From assembly GCF_902148855.1 (NCBI RefSeq), contig NC_043978.1, forward strand, positions 46,961,631-47,025,630: a DNA stretch of 64,000 nt, written 5' to 3'. Of this stretch, positions 10,758 to 22,914 are shown piece by piece (positions within the stretch are counted from its first letter, which is position 1; each line of letters starts with the position of its first letter). Below the pieces are notes generated by a model, which worked only from the letters and a program-made list of their open reading frames with translations, was not told the origin of the DNA and searched no databases. Source of the DNA: Sphaeramia orbicularis. Its lineage: Eukaryota > Chordata > Actinopteri > Kurtiformes > Apogonidae. The position numbers and the translations under genes are program-made.

Positions 10758-11320
10758 ACCTTTTTGGGCTCGTGACCCCATTTTAACATCACAAATTTCT
10801 TCAAAACTGAGAATTTTTTTTTGCTAAAATTAATTTGTTTTTGATCATGAAATAGTTTGCTATACTATGTTTCAAATAAACATTAATTTTAGACGACATT
10901 TAGTCTATATAATGTATATTATTATGGACGGAGGCAGTAAAGCCAGGTGTAGATTACTGCACAAAGGGAAAATTTTATTTTCCTTGGTCAGGATATGTAC
11001 AGTCAGTCCAGCTTGGATTTACAAGGCTGACAATTAATACTGAACAAACAAGAACTCAAACTATGAATTATGAAAGAGCTGCAGCATCTGAAACTGACCA
11101 CAATGAACATTTGACAGATAAACAGAACCACAGTGCTGCAGTTTCATCTTCAGTTTGTCACGTCTTTTATGGATTGTGATTGTCTTTGTCAACTCACCAT
11201 ATATTTTTTATTAGTAATTTTTAACTTTTTTTTTTATCAATTACTAGAAATTTCAGGCGACCCCTTTTGAATTGCAGGTGACCCCACATGGGTTTCCGAC
11301 CCCAAGGTTTGAAAAACACC
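10758..11320 (-). mobile_element. hAT-type miniature element with duplication GGTTTAGT
   Basis: Perfect 8-bp direct repeats GGTTTAGT flank it at 10750-10757 and 11321-11328. The ends carry the 'ttgaaaaacac' and 'cgacccc' motifs of a common fish hAT family. A fragment of a related copy lies at 60945-61075. No transposase is visible. Confidence 0.85.
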
Positions 11321-11328
11321 GGTTTAGT

Positions 11329-13218
11329 GTTAGACTAAGATTAGTTTCACATTTGATTGAGGGTTAGGGTTAGAATATTTAGACATGTAGAGGGAGAAGT
11401 AGGAGAAGTCTCCAGAAAAGACAGGAGACTAATTAAATGATTGAAAAAAACTTTGATTGAGTTATAATGGAACCAAATGCTCAGCGCTGTTTGAATTGGC
11501 ATTAACTTACCAAATCTCTGAATTTCACAGGGGGGATGAAACTACATTTTTCTTCTGTTGATGGTAGTGAAAAGTGATCCCACGCTGATCCCAAGTCTTA
11601 GCGTCTGGAGGCTGAAGACATACGATAACATATGATTCACATCACTTTCATGGTCATTAAACCTTTCACTGACCCCGTAGGTGGGAACACTTTTCAGATT
11701 TCATCCTTGGAAAACTTTTTCCTTTATTTTGTCCCTCATCTGTAAGTCATTCCAAAGTCCCCTGTCCACGTCTGTGTGAGTGTGTGGGTGTGTGAGTGTG
11801 TGTTTGTGTTAATTCACGGCTGGTTCATCACATGCCAGAGTAGATTAATTGACATGATGCTGGGAAGCTGTGGAGCCAGCACCTGTCCCGTCACAGTCAT
11901 GCATCAGCATTAGGAAACCAGTCCCTCTGTGATCATTATTTATCTGCCCCGGGTAAATGCCCCCGCCACCCTGGGAGGATACAGCATGACGCTAAGGAGA
12001 GAGCAGAGCATGTGAAACGGTCTTTAAAGGCTTGGCCGAGAGCTCAGTGCACCTAGGGCTTAAATAGGGGGAAATTATTCTTCGGTTTGCCAGGAGGGAC
12101 AGCTGCTCAGTGTAATGATGTGTGTAAGAGGCTGTTGTATATTCATAAAGTTACTATTTTATTAACAGACTGAGGAATACAAATACATTTTTCCAAGTTC
12201 TTCCTATGTTAATTGCTTGGCTATCCCCTGTAGTGGCAAAAAAAAGCGTGGCCTGATTTAAATACTCAGGGACCTCGGGGCAAAAACTCATCTGCCGGGC
12301 CTTTACGAAAAACCCCATTTCACCCACTCACCATATACATTTTCGGTACTTCTTGGCCTAAAATCTGCTGTGTGCTCATTTAGGTTTGGAGCAATTTAGA
12401 AATATGCAAATGGCTTTTGTTAAAAAACTTGTCTCTGGGACATTTGCGCGCTTACGTGGAGTTTGTGTTGCAGTCTGTGCTGGGACCCGGTCACATTCAC
12501 TTACTGCATTTCTAAACTGAAACTATGCTCAAGATGCAGACTGTTGCTCTGCACAGGAGCAGCAGGGGAGGTTTGGAAGAAGTTGAGAGGGAGGAATTTT
12601 CCAATTAAAATCCTCTACATAGAAATGAGGATATTGTGGCTGTTAGCTGGAGGTTTGGTCACAGTTTGCTAATATCAACACATGAGCAGCTCCGAGCCCA
12701 AAACAGATTTTAGCCTAAAACTTAATCTAAGTACACAAGGGGAATTCCACCTCAAATCAACAGATTTCAGAAAGTTCTCCTGACTGACCAGCTCAAGTTT
12801 GCTTCATACTCACAAAAAATAAGTCCTAGAAAACACCATGCAACCTTTCTGCCTGCACTTTACAAACGGATGGTCTGGTCACAGTACAGGGGGGCGGGGC
12901 TTATTGTTAATTTCTGGGCCGTTCCATCCTTGGCTCTTTCTTACCTTTGTTGGTATGTGCTTATTGTTGTTTACCATGTTGGTATGTTCCTCTTCCATTA
13001 CTATTGTTGGTATGTAATTACTGTTGAAGTATATTGTATTATAAGTAATGCAGACTAACAATTAGATAGTTACTATGTGTAATATACTTCAGTTCTCCTT
13101 ATCTGTTATTTACATCATTAGGACTCTAAACAGATGTTATTATATCATTAAGGAAGCAAAAGTAATGTACTCTGTTGTATAAATGTGAGATGGGGGTGGG
13201 ATTTAATAAGTTTTCTGC
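11329..13218. other. Long stretch without recognised repeats or genes
   Basis: This is the longest apparently repeat-poor stretch. A GT-rich run lies near 11770-11810. The part 11900-12120 is more GC-rich than its surroundings. No exon with frame and splice sites can be defended. It could contain conserved non-coding sequence, but that cannot be judged from one genome. Confidence 0.5.
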
Positions 13219-13226
13219 TTCCCACT

Positions 13227-14031
13227 TAGGGATGGGAATCGAGAACCGGTTCTTTTTTGAGAACCAGTTCCCAGTAGCTCGATTCCTTGGATTCGTTGAC
13301 CTGCCTGCTTAACAATTCTGCTTATCGATTCCGCCTTCGTTGTGCATGCGCGATGACGTCACACGTACGCAGCATTGTTTTGGTCAGAACGTAGACAACA
13401 TGGCGTTGAGGCAGAAACGGTCTAAAAAGACGACACCAGGTCCACTTACTTGGAACACTGTCAAAGCTTCCATGTCTTCAAAAGAGTGGAATCCCTCCAA
13501 TATCCTCAAACATTTGTCCACAGCATGTGAATAATTTACAGGAATGTCACATATTTGATACACAGCGGCGCGTGTGAATGTAGTGGCAAAGGGAACGCCA
13601 GGCCGGTTCCGGTGTGGGCAACAAACGTCGTAACTCCTCAAATACAAGTTTCCGAAGGTAAGAAGGGAAAGGAAATGAGGTCCACAACAACGGGAGACAA
13701 GCCGAGCCGAGTCAAACCGGTTCCACGTAGTAGAAATGCGGCAATAGAGGAATTAGTAAAGAGTCTTTAGTTTCACTTTCACTGTACGCCCCCCCCCCCA
13801 ACCCGAACCGGGCCGACGTCATGTGTTATTATTATTTGTACATAATGTATATGTTATATTTTCTGTGCAGAGATGGAAATATAAAAGACAGTTAATGTAA
13901 ACACACCTGTTTGTACTCTTTTATTCCCTCACTCAATGAGAATCGACAAGAGAATCGATAAGGAATCGGATCGATAATCAATATCGATAATGGAATCGGA
14001 ATCGTTAAATTCTTAACGATTCCCATCCCTA
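13227..14031 (+). mobile_element. hAT element, deleted, with BED-finger-like start
   Basis: The termini are TAGGGATGGGAATCG and ATTCCCATCCCTA, flanked by perfect duplications TTCCCACT at 13219-13226 and 14032-14039. A reading frame from ATG at 13400 gives MALRQKRSKKTTPGPLTW, then a segment ending NILKHLSTACE before a stop at 13532-13534. The W and NILKHL positions resemble a BED finger whose cysteine part is lost. A second frame downstream ends AAIEELVKSL at 13770. The interior is CpG-rich compared with the flanks, suggesting a relatively young element. Internally deleted, not autonomous. Confidence 0.9.
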
Positions 14032-14039
14032 TTCCCACT

Positions 14040-14934
14040 CCTTTTTGAGCAATAAATATTGAATTTATTTTGTTACTAGTGTACACGGCAATTGTTATAT
14101 TGTCTTGATCACTTTTATCTATTAATGTATTTGCTCTGACATTAGTTCCTTCTACACAAAAGATGTTTAATTTTTTCTTCTGCTCAGAACAAATAAATGA
14201 AAGAGGTTTGAGGTTGATGTTGAGAATGTTAGTTGTCGTAAATATGTCGGTACTTTTTCACCAACTCACAGCTTTTCTAAAACTTCCACCATTTCTGTAG
14301 ATGATTCTCTTCAAACCTCAACACTGCTCCTGTGATTTCCAGTGGTACTGCTCCATTCTCTCCTTGTGTTTTTGCATTTGGAAACTCCCAGAGGATGCAC
14401 AGAATTCTCCATCTGTATACAAATACATATTAAACCCTGACCCTTAAGAGGGGTCAAATGCAGAGAATGAATCCCCCTTAGGCAACAATCAAGGAAACTT
14501 CTCTTATCGAGAAAATTCTCTCAATTGCACTCACTCCGAAAGCAGAAAGTTATCAGAGTTTCTCACCCTAAAAGAAAAGGAGCTTCAAAAAGAGAGAAAA
14601 GATTGAATAACTGCAACCTCCAGCAGTGTCACTAAAGATATATGTGTTTATTTAAATGAACTTAAAAACCGTGACCATGTGTAGGATCGTTTTGTAACGT
14701 GCTTTGAGTGCAGCGGCATCAGTGTATAAAGGAAAATTGACTTGGTGTTTTGTTTTGAAATCTACACAGTATACGTGTCTCACTGAAGAAGAAAATATGA
14801 AAACAGTGGCTAACTGTCAGTCAGTGTGAAAGCAGCTGTGAGCCGTCTGTCACTCTATATTACTGTAAACCCAACAAAGCACCTCAGTGTGAGGAGAGGA
14901 GAGGCTCAGCTGACATCTGCGAGATATGAACCAT

Positions 14935-14936
<2 letters not shown>
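14040..14936. other. No gene seen
   Basis: Unique-looking AT-rich DNA; no supported feature. Confidence 0.5.

Positions 14937-14972
<36 letters not shown>
14937..14972. repeat. (CA)n microsatellite
   Basis: Uninterrupted CA repeat of about 18 units. Confidence 0.97.
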
Positions 14973-14974
<2 letters not shown>

Positions 14975-15184
14975 TGCCATCCATCAAACCCTTCACTCCA
15001 AACCCAAACTTTATATATTACATTACTCTGAACTCTAAAAATATCTTTGTTAGTGCATCATGTGGTCCCTTCATTCATTGTGACATATTTGAGCCACGTG
15101 CATCTGATAAAACCATGAAAATGTTTTATATATTTTAGAAAATTCTAATCCTGATTACATTACATGGGGAGTTTAGCAGAATTC

Positions 15185-15309
15185 AAATCAGATTCAAAAT
15201 ACTTTATTAATCCCAAGGGGAAATTATTGGGTGTTACGGTCACTACATTCAAATAGAAAAAAAGTAGCAGGAATAAATTATCAATACAACCGAAAAAGTT
15301 ATGTATATT
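15185..15309 (-). mobile_element. LINE 3'-end fragment
   Basis: In minus orientation this contains 'gggattaataaagtatttt', a common fish LINE 3' end. It is interrupted at 15310 by the hAT element and probably resumes at 16378-16460 ('aaatatagacataaaaagctc'). Confidence 0.55.
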
Positions 15310-16377
15310 AGTGCTGTCAAATGATGAAAATTTTGAATCAGATTAATCCCAGGGTTGCTGTGGATTAATTTTGCGATTAAATATCATTCATTTTTAATCT
15401 ATATTAATCACATTTCATTTTGCATGAGCAAACAGACTCAAGAGACAAGGGAATATATATGCACTTAACAGGTTTATTAAACACCTTCAACAGTTTCAAC
15501 AAAACAATTTGAAACAAGTGGTTTCAGGCACAACAAACCCCGCCCCTCGCACATATTTTATCTTATTTTAGCATCGATGCAACTGATGTCATCATGTCTA
15601 TGCGTGTGCTGATGTTAGCATATCAACTGCATCTATGTATGAGCCAAGTTTGAAGTAAATTGAAACAAAATTGGTGTTTTTTGTAGACTATTATAACTAA
15701 ATGGGGGGGGGGCGAATTAAAAATTCATAAAGAATTTGAACTTTGACCTACTTTTGCCAAAATTTTACCACATCTATCGTGGGTCACTGGCAATCTATAA
15801 ACCCAATTTGGTATGAATTCAACAAATAGTTTTATGCTGCTACACACATTCACACAATTTCACACAATATATGTAAATTGGGAAAAAAAATTCAAAATTG
15901 ATAAAATATTTAAACTTTGACCCACTTCTTCTAAAATGTAATCACGTCTATTCTGGGTCACTGGTAATGTATAAACCTAATTTGGTATGAATTCAACCAA
16001 TACTTTTGCTGCTATAGTGTTAAACAAACAAACAAACAAACCAAATCAAAAACAATATCCCTTGCCTCCCCTTGGGGGGCGGGGGGGGTGAGGTAACAAC
16101 TGTTCCGTCTTGGATTTTTTTGTCCTCATATTTCCATCCAGAGGACCAACGTGTCTTCCATCTTTATGGGTTGGTTCTGCTGCCTGTCACTACTGGATCA
16201 ACTGACCATTTGTTCATGTGTGACACTAACTCTACTTGGACAAACTGCCTCAAATGTGTTAGCAGAGATGTTCAGAGTCATTCTGGGCTGCAGTTGGGTT
16301 AATTGTGTTAAAATTTTTAATCAGATTAATCATGATGATGGATTAATCCACGTTAACGTGTTCATTTTGACAGCCCT
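15310..16377 (+). mobile_element. hAT-like element with TGCTGTCAAA ends, split by a later repeat
   Basis: The ends 'gtgctgtcaaatgat' and 'cattttgacagccct' form a terminal inverted repeat; subterminal 'aatcagattaat' motifs occur near both ends. Flanking 8-mers TGTATATT and TAAATATA match only partly. The interior from about 15515 to 16096 is a separate dispersed repeat inserted later. Confidence 0.7.
15515..16096 (+). repeat. Dispersed repeat family D580, copy 1
   Basis: This begins 'caagtggtttcaggcacaac' and ends in a GC-rich hairpin 'cctccccttggggggcgggg'. A 'gttaaacaaacaaacaaac' run precedes the end. Other copies lie at 36988, 45291 (reverse), 50700 and 57397. No open frame, tRNA promoter, inverted repeats or target duplication is seen. 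The layout (terminal hairpins, AC-rich subterminal run) recalls the Helitron-like element at 3921-4146. Confidence 0.75.
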
Positions 16378-16504
16378 TAAATATAGACATAAAAAGCTCT
16401 AAATATACAAACATATATATAGCTCTGCATATATATATATACATATTAAAATACTCTAATAAATATCTTTACATTTTACTCTTAAATTTTTATACTTTTA
16501 ATTA

Positions 16505-16640
16505 TTTTTATTTATACCTGCCTTTCTTTCGCACTGGTGTGTTGCATATTGCTACTGTAAACTGTTACATTTCCCACTGGTGGGATCAATAAAGTCTTAT
16601 CTTATCTTATCTCATCTCATCTCATCTCATCTCATCTCAT
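16505..16640 (+). mobile_element. LINE 3' tail with (TCTTA/TCTCA)n
   Basis: The sequence 'ggtgggatcaataaag' followed by pentanucleotide repeats is the typical end of a fish L2/Rex1-like LINE. Only the untranslated end is present. Confidence 0.7.
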
Positions 16641-16974
16641 TTCAAGACATAATCTTACTTCAGTGAATGAACCAGGCTGATGTTGAGGGCAAACAGAGTC
16701 TGCATGGATACGTCTCATCCACTGTAAATGAAGTTCCAGACACTCGCCTCTGGTCCGAGGTATAAATACTATATATAACACACTATACATAACAGACCTA
16801 ATCCCATGACAACAATACATTTTAATACATGTCAGTAGCCAGTGTGAAACACATGAATATATACAGGAAATAGGTCGACTTTACCTACAACTGTCGCACA
16901 TTTTCATGTTTTAATAAAATATAATTCATGACTTTTTCTTAAATTGTCTTTGGTTGCATATGATAATTACAAAC

Positions 16975-17390
16975 ATATACAGTATAAAAGTCTTAGTCCA
17001 CCTCTAGGTTTGTTGTTGTTTTTACAGGGTTGGAATGAGCATATGTATTTATTTGTCATTCTCTTTTTTTCAGATGCAACAAGAAAATACAAATAATACA
17101 GTATATGTGCAGCCTTAAAGGACAAATAAAAATGGAACTAAATAGCTTGGAAAGGTTAAAGTCACTATTTAGTGTGACCTCTGACCCCATGACAAGAAGC
17201 AGCACAAATAGTTAAAAACATCTGACATTTAGAATGAAACCTGGAACAAAACATCAGAAAATGAATGACATAAATCTGAACAAAAAGGATTAAAGCCATC
17301 TTAAGTGCAACTACCACGTTGGTTTATGGAAGCTTCTTTTCCCTGAAACTTTGTTTTTTTCTGCTGTACATATGTCACATATATCCAGAT
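16975..17390 (+). mobile_element. Miniature element family M1, uninterrupted copy
   Basis: It matches the flanks of the hAT insertion at 1406-2001 in reverse and keeps 'cctctgac' once, which is the pre-insertion site of that element. It starts near 'cagtataaaagtcttagtcc'. The right edge is approximate. Confidence 0.7.
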
Positions 17391-17908
17391 TGGACTTTAA
17401 TACAGAGACTGAGAAATGCACAGGATTGGTCATTAGAAATTTACTAAACCAATAAACCTAACAGATCTAGGTTTGGTTTCCTGGATTTGTGGATCCATCT
17501 ACTTCTCTTTTCTTTGTCTTTCGGTGTCTGTATAACGATAGCTCCGACTGCTTTTCAAACCTGTTCATACAATCAATCGCACAACAGCTCTTCCTTATTT
17601 TTTATTAAATATTGTTCTTCAGTTTAGACAGTATTGAAGCCAACGCTGTCACTCATCTCCCTCTTTCTGCCACTCAGTGGGTGGAACCGTGGTTACTTCC
17701 GCTAGCGGTGACGTCACGTGAATACCCTCTGTTAAGTTTTTTTGTAGTTGTTGTTTATTTGCTGTTCTTTTAATGTCTATATGTTACAAATTGCTTCTAT
17801 ATAAGATCGATGTAAGATAGATTCACGACTCTTCACCTTTGTCAGTATTATGTGAGGTGTGAGGGTGACCTGGTTATGTCACATATTTACTATATTACAT
17901 AATACATC
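17391..17908. other. No gene seen
   Basis: Unique-looking DNA; nothing supported. Confidence 0.45.
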
Positions 17909-17916
17909 CATTAGAG

Positions 17917-18581
17917 CACAGGTGTCAAACATGCGGCCCAGGGGCCAAATCCAGCCGGCCAAAGGGTCCAGTCCGGCCCTTGGGATGAATCTGTGAAATG
18001 CAAAAATGACACTAAGATGTTAACAATCATTTTCATTTAGGTTCCACATTCAGACCAATCCAGTCTCAGGTGGATCATTGTAACCTATAAATAGTCACAA
18101 TTCCAAATTTTTCTCTTTGTAATTGTAAATGTTTTCATGTATTTACACTAAAAATAAGTATAATTTCAAAAAAATATTTGAATAACCTGAGCAAATATGA
18201 ACAACCTGAAATGTCTTAAGAGAAGTAAGTGTAATTTTAATAAATTCCACCTGTTACTAAATGTTTTGTGCATCTGTAGATCCACTGTGATTTATTTAAG
18301 TTATATTGTACATGTGTAAATGATAAACTGAGGCATAATATTGTTAAAATTGCAGATTTTTTTTTCAGTTTGTTCATATTATTCACATTGTTTGAAAGGA
18401 TATTTTGTAGATGCAAACATTTTCATAATGTAATTTTACTTTTTTCACTATAAAACACAGAGAAAAGTTTGGAGTTGACATTATTTATATATTGTTATAT
18501 TATAATTTTGCTGGTCCGGCCCACTTCAGATCAAATTTAGCTGAATGTGGCCCCTTAACTAAAATGAGTTTGACACCCCTG
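17917..18581 (+). mobile_element. hAT-type miniature element with duplication CATTAGAG
   Basis: The ends CACAGGTGTCAAAC and GTTTGACACCCCTG are a terminal inverted repeat. Perfect 8-bp duplications CATTAGAG lie at 17909-17916 and 18582-18589. Subterminal 'ccggccc' motifs occur near both ends, as in the copy at 24054-24720. There is no coding capacity. Confidence 0.92.
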
Positions 18582-18589
18582 CATTAGAG

Positions 18590-19193
18590 TAACAACATTT
18601 TACTTACAACATCATAAGACCTTCATTTTCTGTAACACATTCACACTTTGTAAAATATTTACCCGGGATTTACAGGAACTGGCTGTTTGGATATATGTTC
18701 CATCTAACCAATGATCCCTCGCTGACGATTGGACGAACCCTGTCAACAGATTTCTTTACATTTATGAGCTCCATCTTCTCTTTTCTTCCTTTTTTAAAAT
18801 TTAAAATCCTGTCCTTGTTATAACTCAGTTAGAAATGCCAGAACGCATATGTGAAAGAGCAGTGGAATTGCAAAAAAGTGAGTGTGGAACCTGTGAAAAA
18901 GGTGATATAACTCAGCGTGTTTAATGTCTGCAGAGCAAGTTTGCGACACTGGAAAGGCTGTAAACATTAGTGGAGTGAAAAGACTATTTCTGTGTTTGAG
19001 AATTTTTAGCTCCTGTTTTGTCAGTGTTAGATGAGCTGTTGCACAGATTCTATATTTTGTTCATTTGTTTGCATTGTTTCATGATCATAACCACACACCA
19101 ACACAAGATGTTTCCTTAAAACATGGAACTGCTAAGATCTAATGTAGAGTTATTTCCCAACATGACTAAATGTGGAATGTAAACCTTTTTTTT
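18590..19193. other. No gene seen
   Basis: AT-rich unique DNA without supported features. Confidence 0.45.
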
Positions 19194-19197
19194 TCAA

Positions 19198-20068
19198 CCC
19201 TTAAAGACCCAGTGCTATTTTGTGGCAGCTCCTAAATGAATTTTCTGTCTTTTTAAGTTTTCTTAAGTGATTTATCACCATTTATCATAATATAATCCTG
19301 TGTTTCTTTTGCATTTTTCATGTATTTTCCCCTATATTTAATTCACTGATTATGTAGATGTTCATGAAAACTCTGAGTAGAATAAAAGGTTATTATATAA
19401 AAACAGAAAACTGAAGAAAAAGTGACTTTTTTCAGCAACATACTGTATATCATTAACTGAACATAAAAACAAGCATCAAAAATCATTATTTGTTAAAGTC
19501 AGTGGGTTTTACTGGTAAATCAATGTTGTAGAAGATGACGGTGTTTCCACGGTAACTACAGAGCCTCTGAACGGGTCATATCTGATGACCATGAAAAGAT
19601 GACAAACTGCATTTTACACCAATTATGTACATGTATTAAAAGAGTTAGGATTTCTTAAGTGATTTATCATCATTTATTGTTATATTATCTACCTTATTTG
19701 GCATTTCTTCAGCAAAAATCTGGTATTTTCCAAGTTAAATTGAGGGTTATTACATAAAAAAAAAAGAGAAAACTGAAGAAAAAGTGACTTTTTCAGCAAA
19801 TATACCATTAAATGAACATAAAACAAGTGTCTCCATCCACTGTCATTGATCCAACTCCATGGGTTTTACTGGTGAATCGATGTTGTAGAAGATGACGGTG
19901 TTTCCACGGTAACTATGAAGCCTCTGAACGTCCAAATGGGTCATATCTGATAACCATGAAAAGATGACAAACTACATTTTACACCAATTATTTATATGTA
20001 TTGATAGGATTAGTGGATCAACAAGTATTAAACAGTTTAGATCAGCAGACGGTTTGGGTGTTTATGGG
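19198..20068 (+). mobile_element. TTAA-flanked family F1, copy b, internally duplicated
   Basis: The left end 'cccttaaagaccc' follows a decayed TTAA (TCAA) and the right end 'tttatggg' abuts TTAA at 20069-20072. The core block 'gatgacggtgtttccacgg' occurs twice, about 372 bp apart, so the interior has been tandemly duplicated. Compare the single-core copies at 8191 and 47032. Confidence 0.85.
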
Positions 20069-20269
20069 TTAAAACGGCACAACTAATATTTAAAGCAAAA
20101 CATAACTTACCTCCAAATAAAATGCAGTAATTGTTCTCAGAGAGAGACGGGGGGTATAAGAGGGAAAGTGAATTTATAAATATATTGCTTCAGAACAACT
20201 GGAAAAATGATGTGTGTTCAATCACAGGCTTGAATTATGGAACAGTCGAACAGATGTCCAAATGGATTT

Positions 20270-21127
20270 TTCTCCATATTTAGGATTTCTTAAGCAATAT
20301 ATCACCATTTATTGTAATATTATCTACTTTATTTGGCATTTTTTCAGCCAAAATCTGGTATTTTTCTATATTTGATTTAATAATCATATAGATGTTCATT
20401 AAAGCTCAGAGTGACACCGAGGGATATTACATCAAAAACAGAGAAAACTGAAGAAAAAGTGACTTTTTCCAGCAAAATATACTATTGAATGAACATAAAA
20501 AAGTGTCTCCATCCACTGTCATTGATCCAACTCCATGGGTTTTACTGGTGAATCAATGATGTAGAAGATGACGGTGTTTCCACGGTAACTTCGAAGCCCC
20601 TGAATGTCCAAATGGGTCATATCTGATGATCATGAGAAGATGACAAACTGTATTTTACAACAATTATTTACATGTATTGAAAGAATTAGGATTTCTTAAG
20701 TGATTTATCACCATTTATTGTAATATTATCTGCTTTATTTGGCATTTTTTCAGCAAAAATCTGGTATTTTCTGAGTTAATTTGAGGGTTATTACATCAAA
20801 AAAGAGAAATTTGTAGAAAAAGTGACTTTTTTTAGCAAATATATCGTTAAATGAACATAAAACAAGTGTCTCCATCCACTGTCATTGATCCAACTCCATG
20901 GGTTTTACTTGTGAATCAGTGTTGTAGAAGATGAGGATGTTTCCACGGTAACTACGAAGCCTGTGAACATTCAAATGGGCATATCTGATGACCGTGAGAA
21001 GACGACAAACTGCATTTTACACATGTTTTTTTTAAATGTATTGATAGAATTAGTGGATCAACAGGTTTTAAACAGTCTAGATCAGTAGATGCTTTTGGTC
21101 ACCAGTGGCTGTTTGGGTCTTTAAGGG
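20270..21127 (+). mobile_element. TTAA-flanked family F1, copy c, internally duplicated
   Basis: Two cores about 363 bp apart lead to the right end 'gggtctttaaggg' and TTAA at 21128-21131. The left terminal part is missing: the copy starts inside the 'ttaggatttcttaag' segment. Same orientation as copy b. Confidence 0.8.
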
Positions 21128-21131
21128 TTAA

Positions 21132-21702
21132 TATAATTAATTATTAATATAAATTCCCTGGTATATAATAGGATACAGTGCGCTCAGTGGGTGATAAGGA
21201 CATGACTTCAAACATTAATTCACTCCGAACAGCTATTTCCTGCTGATTAAACCTGGATTACACCCATACACTCCTCCCATCTGATATACTGTATGTGTGT
21301 GTGTCTGCTCTAAACAGCTGAACATACACACTAGTCCACATTCCAGTGTTGGATAGACACGGCCGCTGCAGTTTAATGGACTGGCTTCGGTCCAGATCCA
21401 CTGATAAAGTGTATAAAAGACAGACTTGTCTTAATGAATGGCCTCTTTCTTGTGTTTCTGCACGTGTAGAGGGAGAAACATGCAGCTCGGTCTCCTCGGG
21501 CCTGAGTTAGTGGTTTTATTGTCGGTGTGGGCTGAACGGCTGATACCCCTCCCATGTGCTGGCAGTAGTCTATTGTTAATGTTATTCTCCACGTAGGAAT
21601 CTGCAGACTTTAAAACAAGAACAGGTATTGTATTGAAAGTTGAAGCTAAGGTGAATGAGACGTGTAGATGTATGAGATGTAGATGTATGGGTTGGATTCA
21701 GA
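21132..21702. other. Spacer between opposing F1 copies
   Basis: No recognised gene. It separates copies b and c from the inverted copy d, making 19.2-22.7 kb a large imperfect inverted repeat. Confidence 0.5.
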
Positions 21703-21706
21703 TTAA

Positions 21707-22713
21707 CCCTTAAAGACCCGAACAGCAACTGATGACAAAAGCATCTGCTGATCTGAACTGTTTAATACCTGTTGATCCATTAATCCTATTAATACATGTA
21801 AATAATTGGTGTAAAATGCAGTTTGTCATCTTTTCACGGTCATCAGATATGATCCATTTGGATGTTCAGAGGCTCCGTAGTTACCGTGGAAACACCGTCA
21901 TCTTCTACAACATTGATTCACCAGTAAAACCCACAGAGTTGGATCAATGACAGTGGATGGAGACACTTGTTTTATATTCATTTAATGGTATATTTGCTGA
22001 AAAAGTCACTTTTTCTTCAGTTTTCTGTTTTTTTTTTTATGTAATAACCTTCAATTTAACTTGGAAAATACCAGATTTTGGCTGAAAAAATGCCAAATAA
22101 AGTAGATAATATTACAATAAATGGTGATAAATCACTTAAGAAATCCTAATTCTTTCAATACATGTAAATAATTGGCGTAAAATGCAGTTTGTCATCTTTT
22201 CGTGGTCTTCAGATATGACCCATTTGGACGTTCAGAGGCTCCGTAGTTACCGTGGAAACACCGTCATCTTCTACAACATTGATTCACCAGTAAAACCCAT
22301 GGAGTTGGATCAATGACAGTGGATGGAGACACTTGTTTTATGTTCATTTAATGGTATATTTGCTGAAGAAGTCACTTTTTCTTCAGTTTTCTCTTTTTTT
22401 TGATGTAATAACCTTCAATTTAACTTGGAAAATACCAGATTTTTGCTGAAAAATGCCAAATAAAGTAGATAATATTACAATAAATGGTGATAAATCACTT
22501 AAGAAATCCTAATTCTTTCAATACATGTACATAATTGGTGTAAAATACAGTTTGTCATCTTTAATGATTATCAGATATGACCCATTTGGACGTTCAGAGG
22601 CTCCGTAGTTACCGTGGAAACACTGTCATCTTCTACAACATTGATTCACGAGTAAAACCCATGGAGTTGGATCATTGACAGTGGATGGACACTGGGTTTA
22701 TGTTCAGTTAATG
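21707..22713 (-). mobile_element. TTAA-flanked family F1, copy d, with three cores
   Basis: The left end is TTAA at 21703-21706 followed by 'cccttaaagacccg'. The core recurs three times near 21890, 22253 and 22614 with a period of about 362 bp. The right end is cut off at about 22713, where a different element begins. Confidence 0.85.
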
Positions 22714-22780
22714 CAGTGTTTCTCAAACTGTGGGGTGGGCCCCCTAGGGGAAGCACATTAATTCATCTACGACAGCAGTT
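22714..22780 (+). mobile_element. hAT-like element end fragment
   Basis: The motif 'cagtgtttctcaaactgtgg' is the terminal sequence of a common fish hAT-type family. Only this end is present; its junction truncates F1 copy d. Confidence 0.6.
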
Positions 22781-22837
22781 TTTTTTTCATTCGTGAATTA
22801 ATCCATCTTCTGAACTTTGTCCTAGAGAGGGTCGCAG

Positions 22838-22841
<4 letters not shown>

Positions 22842-22912
<71 letters not shown>
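22842..22912. repeat. (TA)n microsatellite
   Basis: About 35 TA units directly abut the mariner derivative, whose TA target lies at the end of the run. Confidence 0.97.
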
Positions 22913-22914
<2 letters not shown>

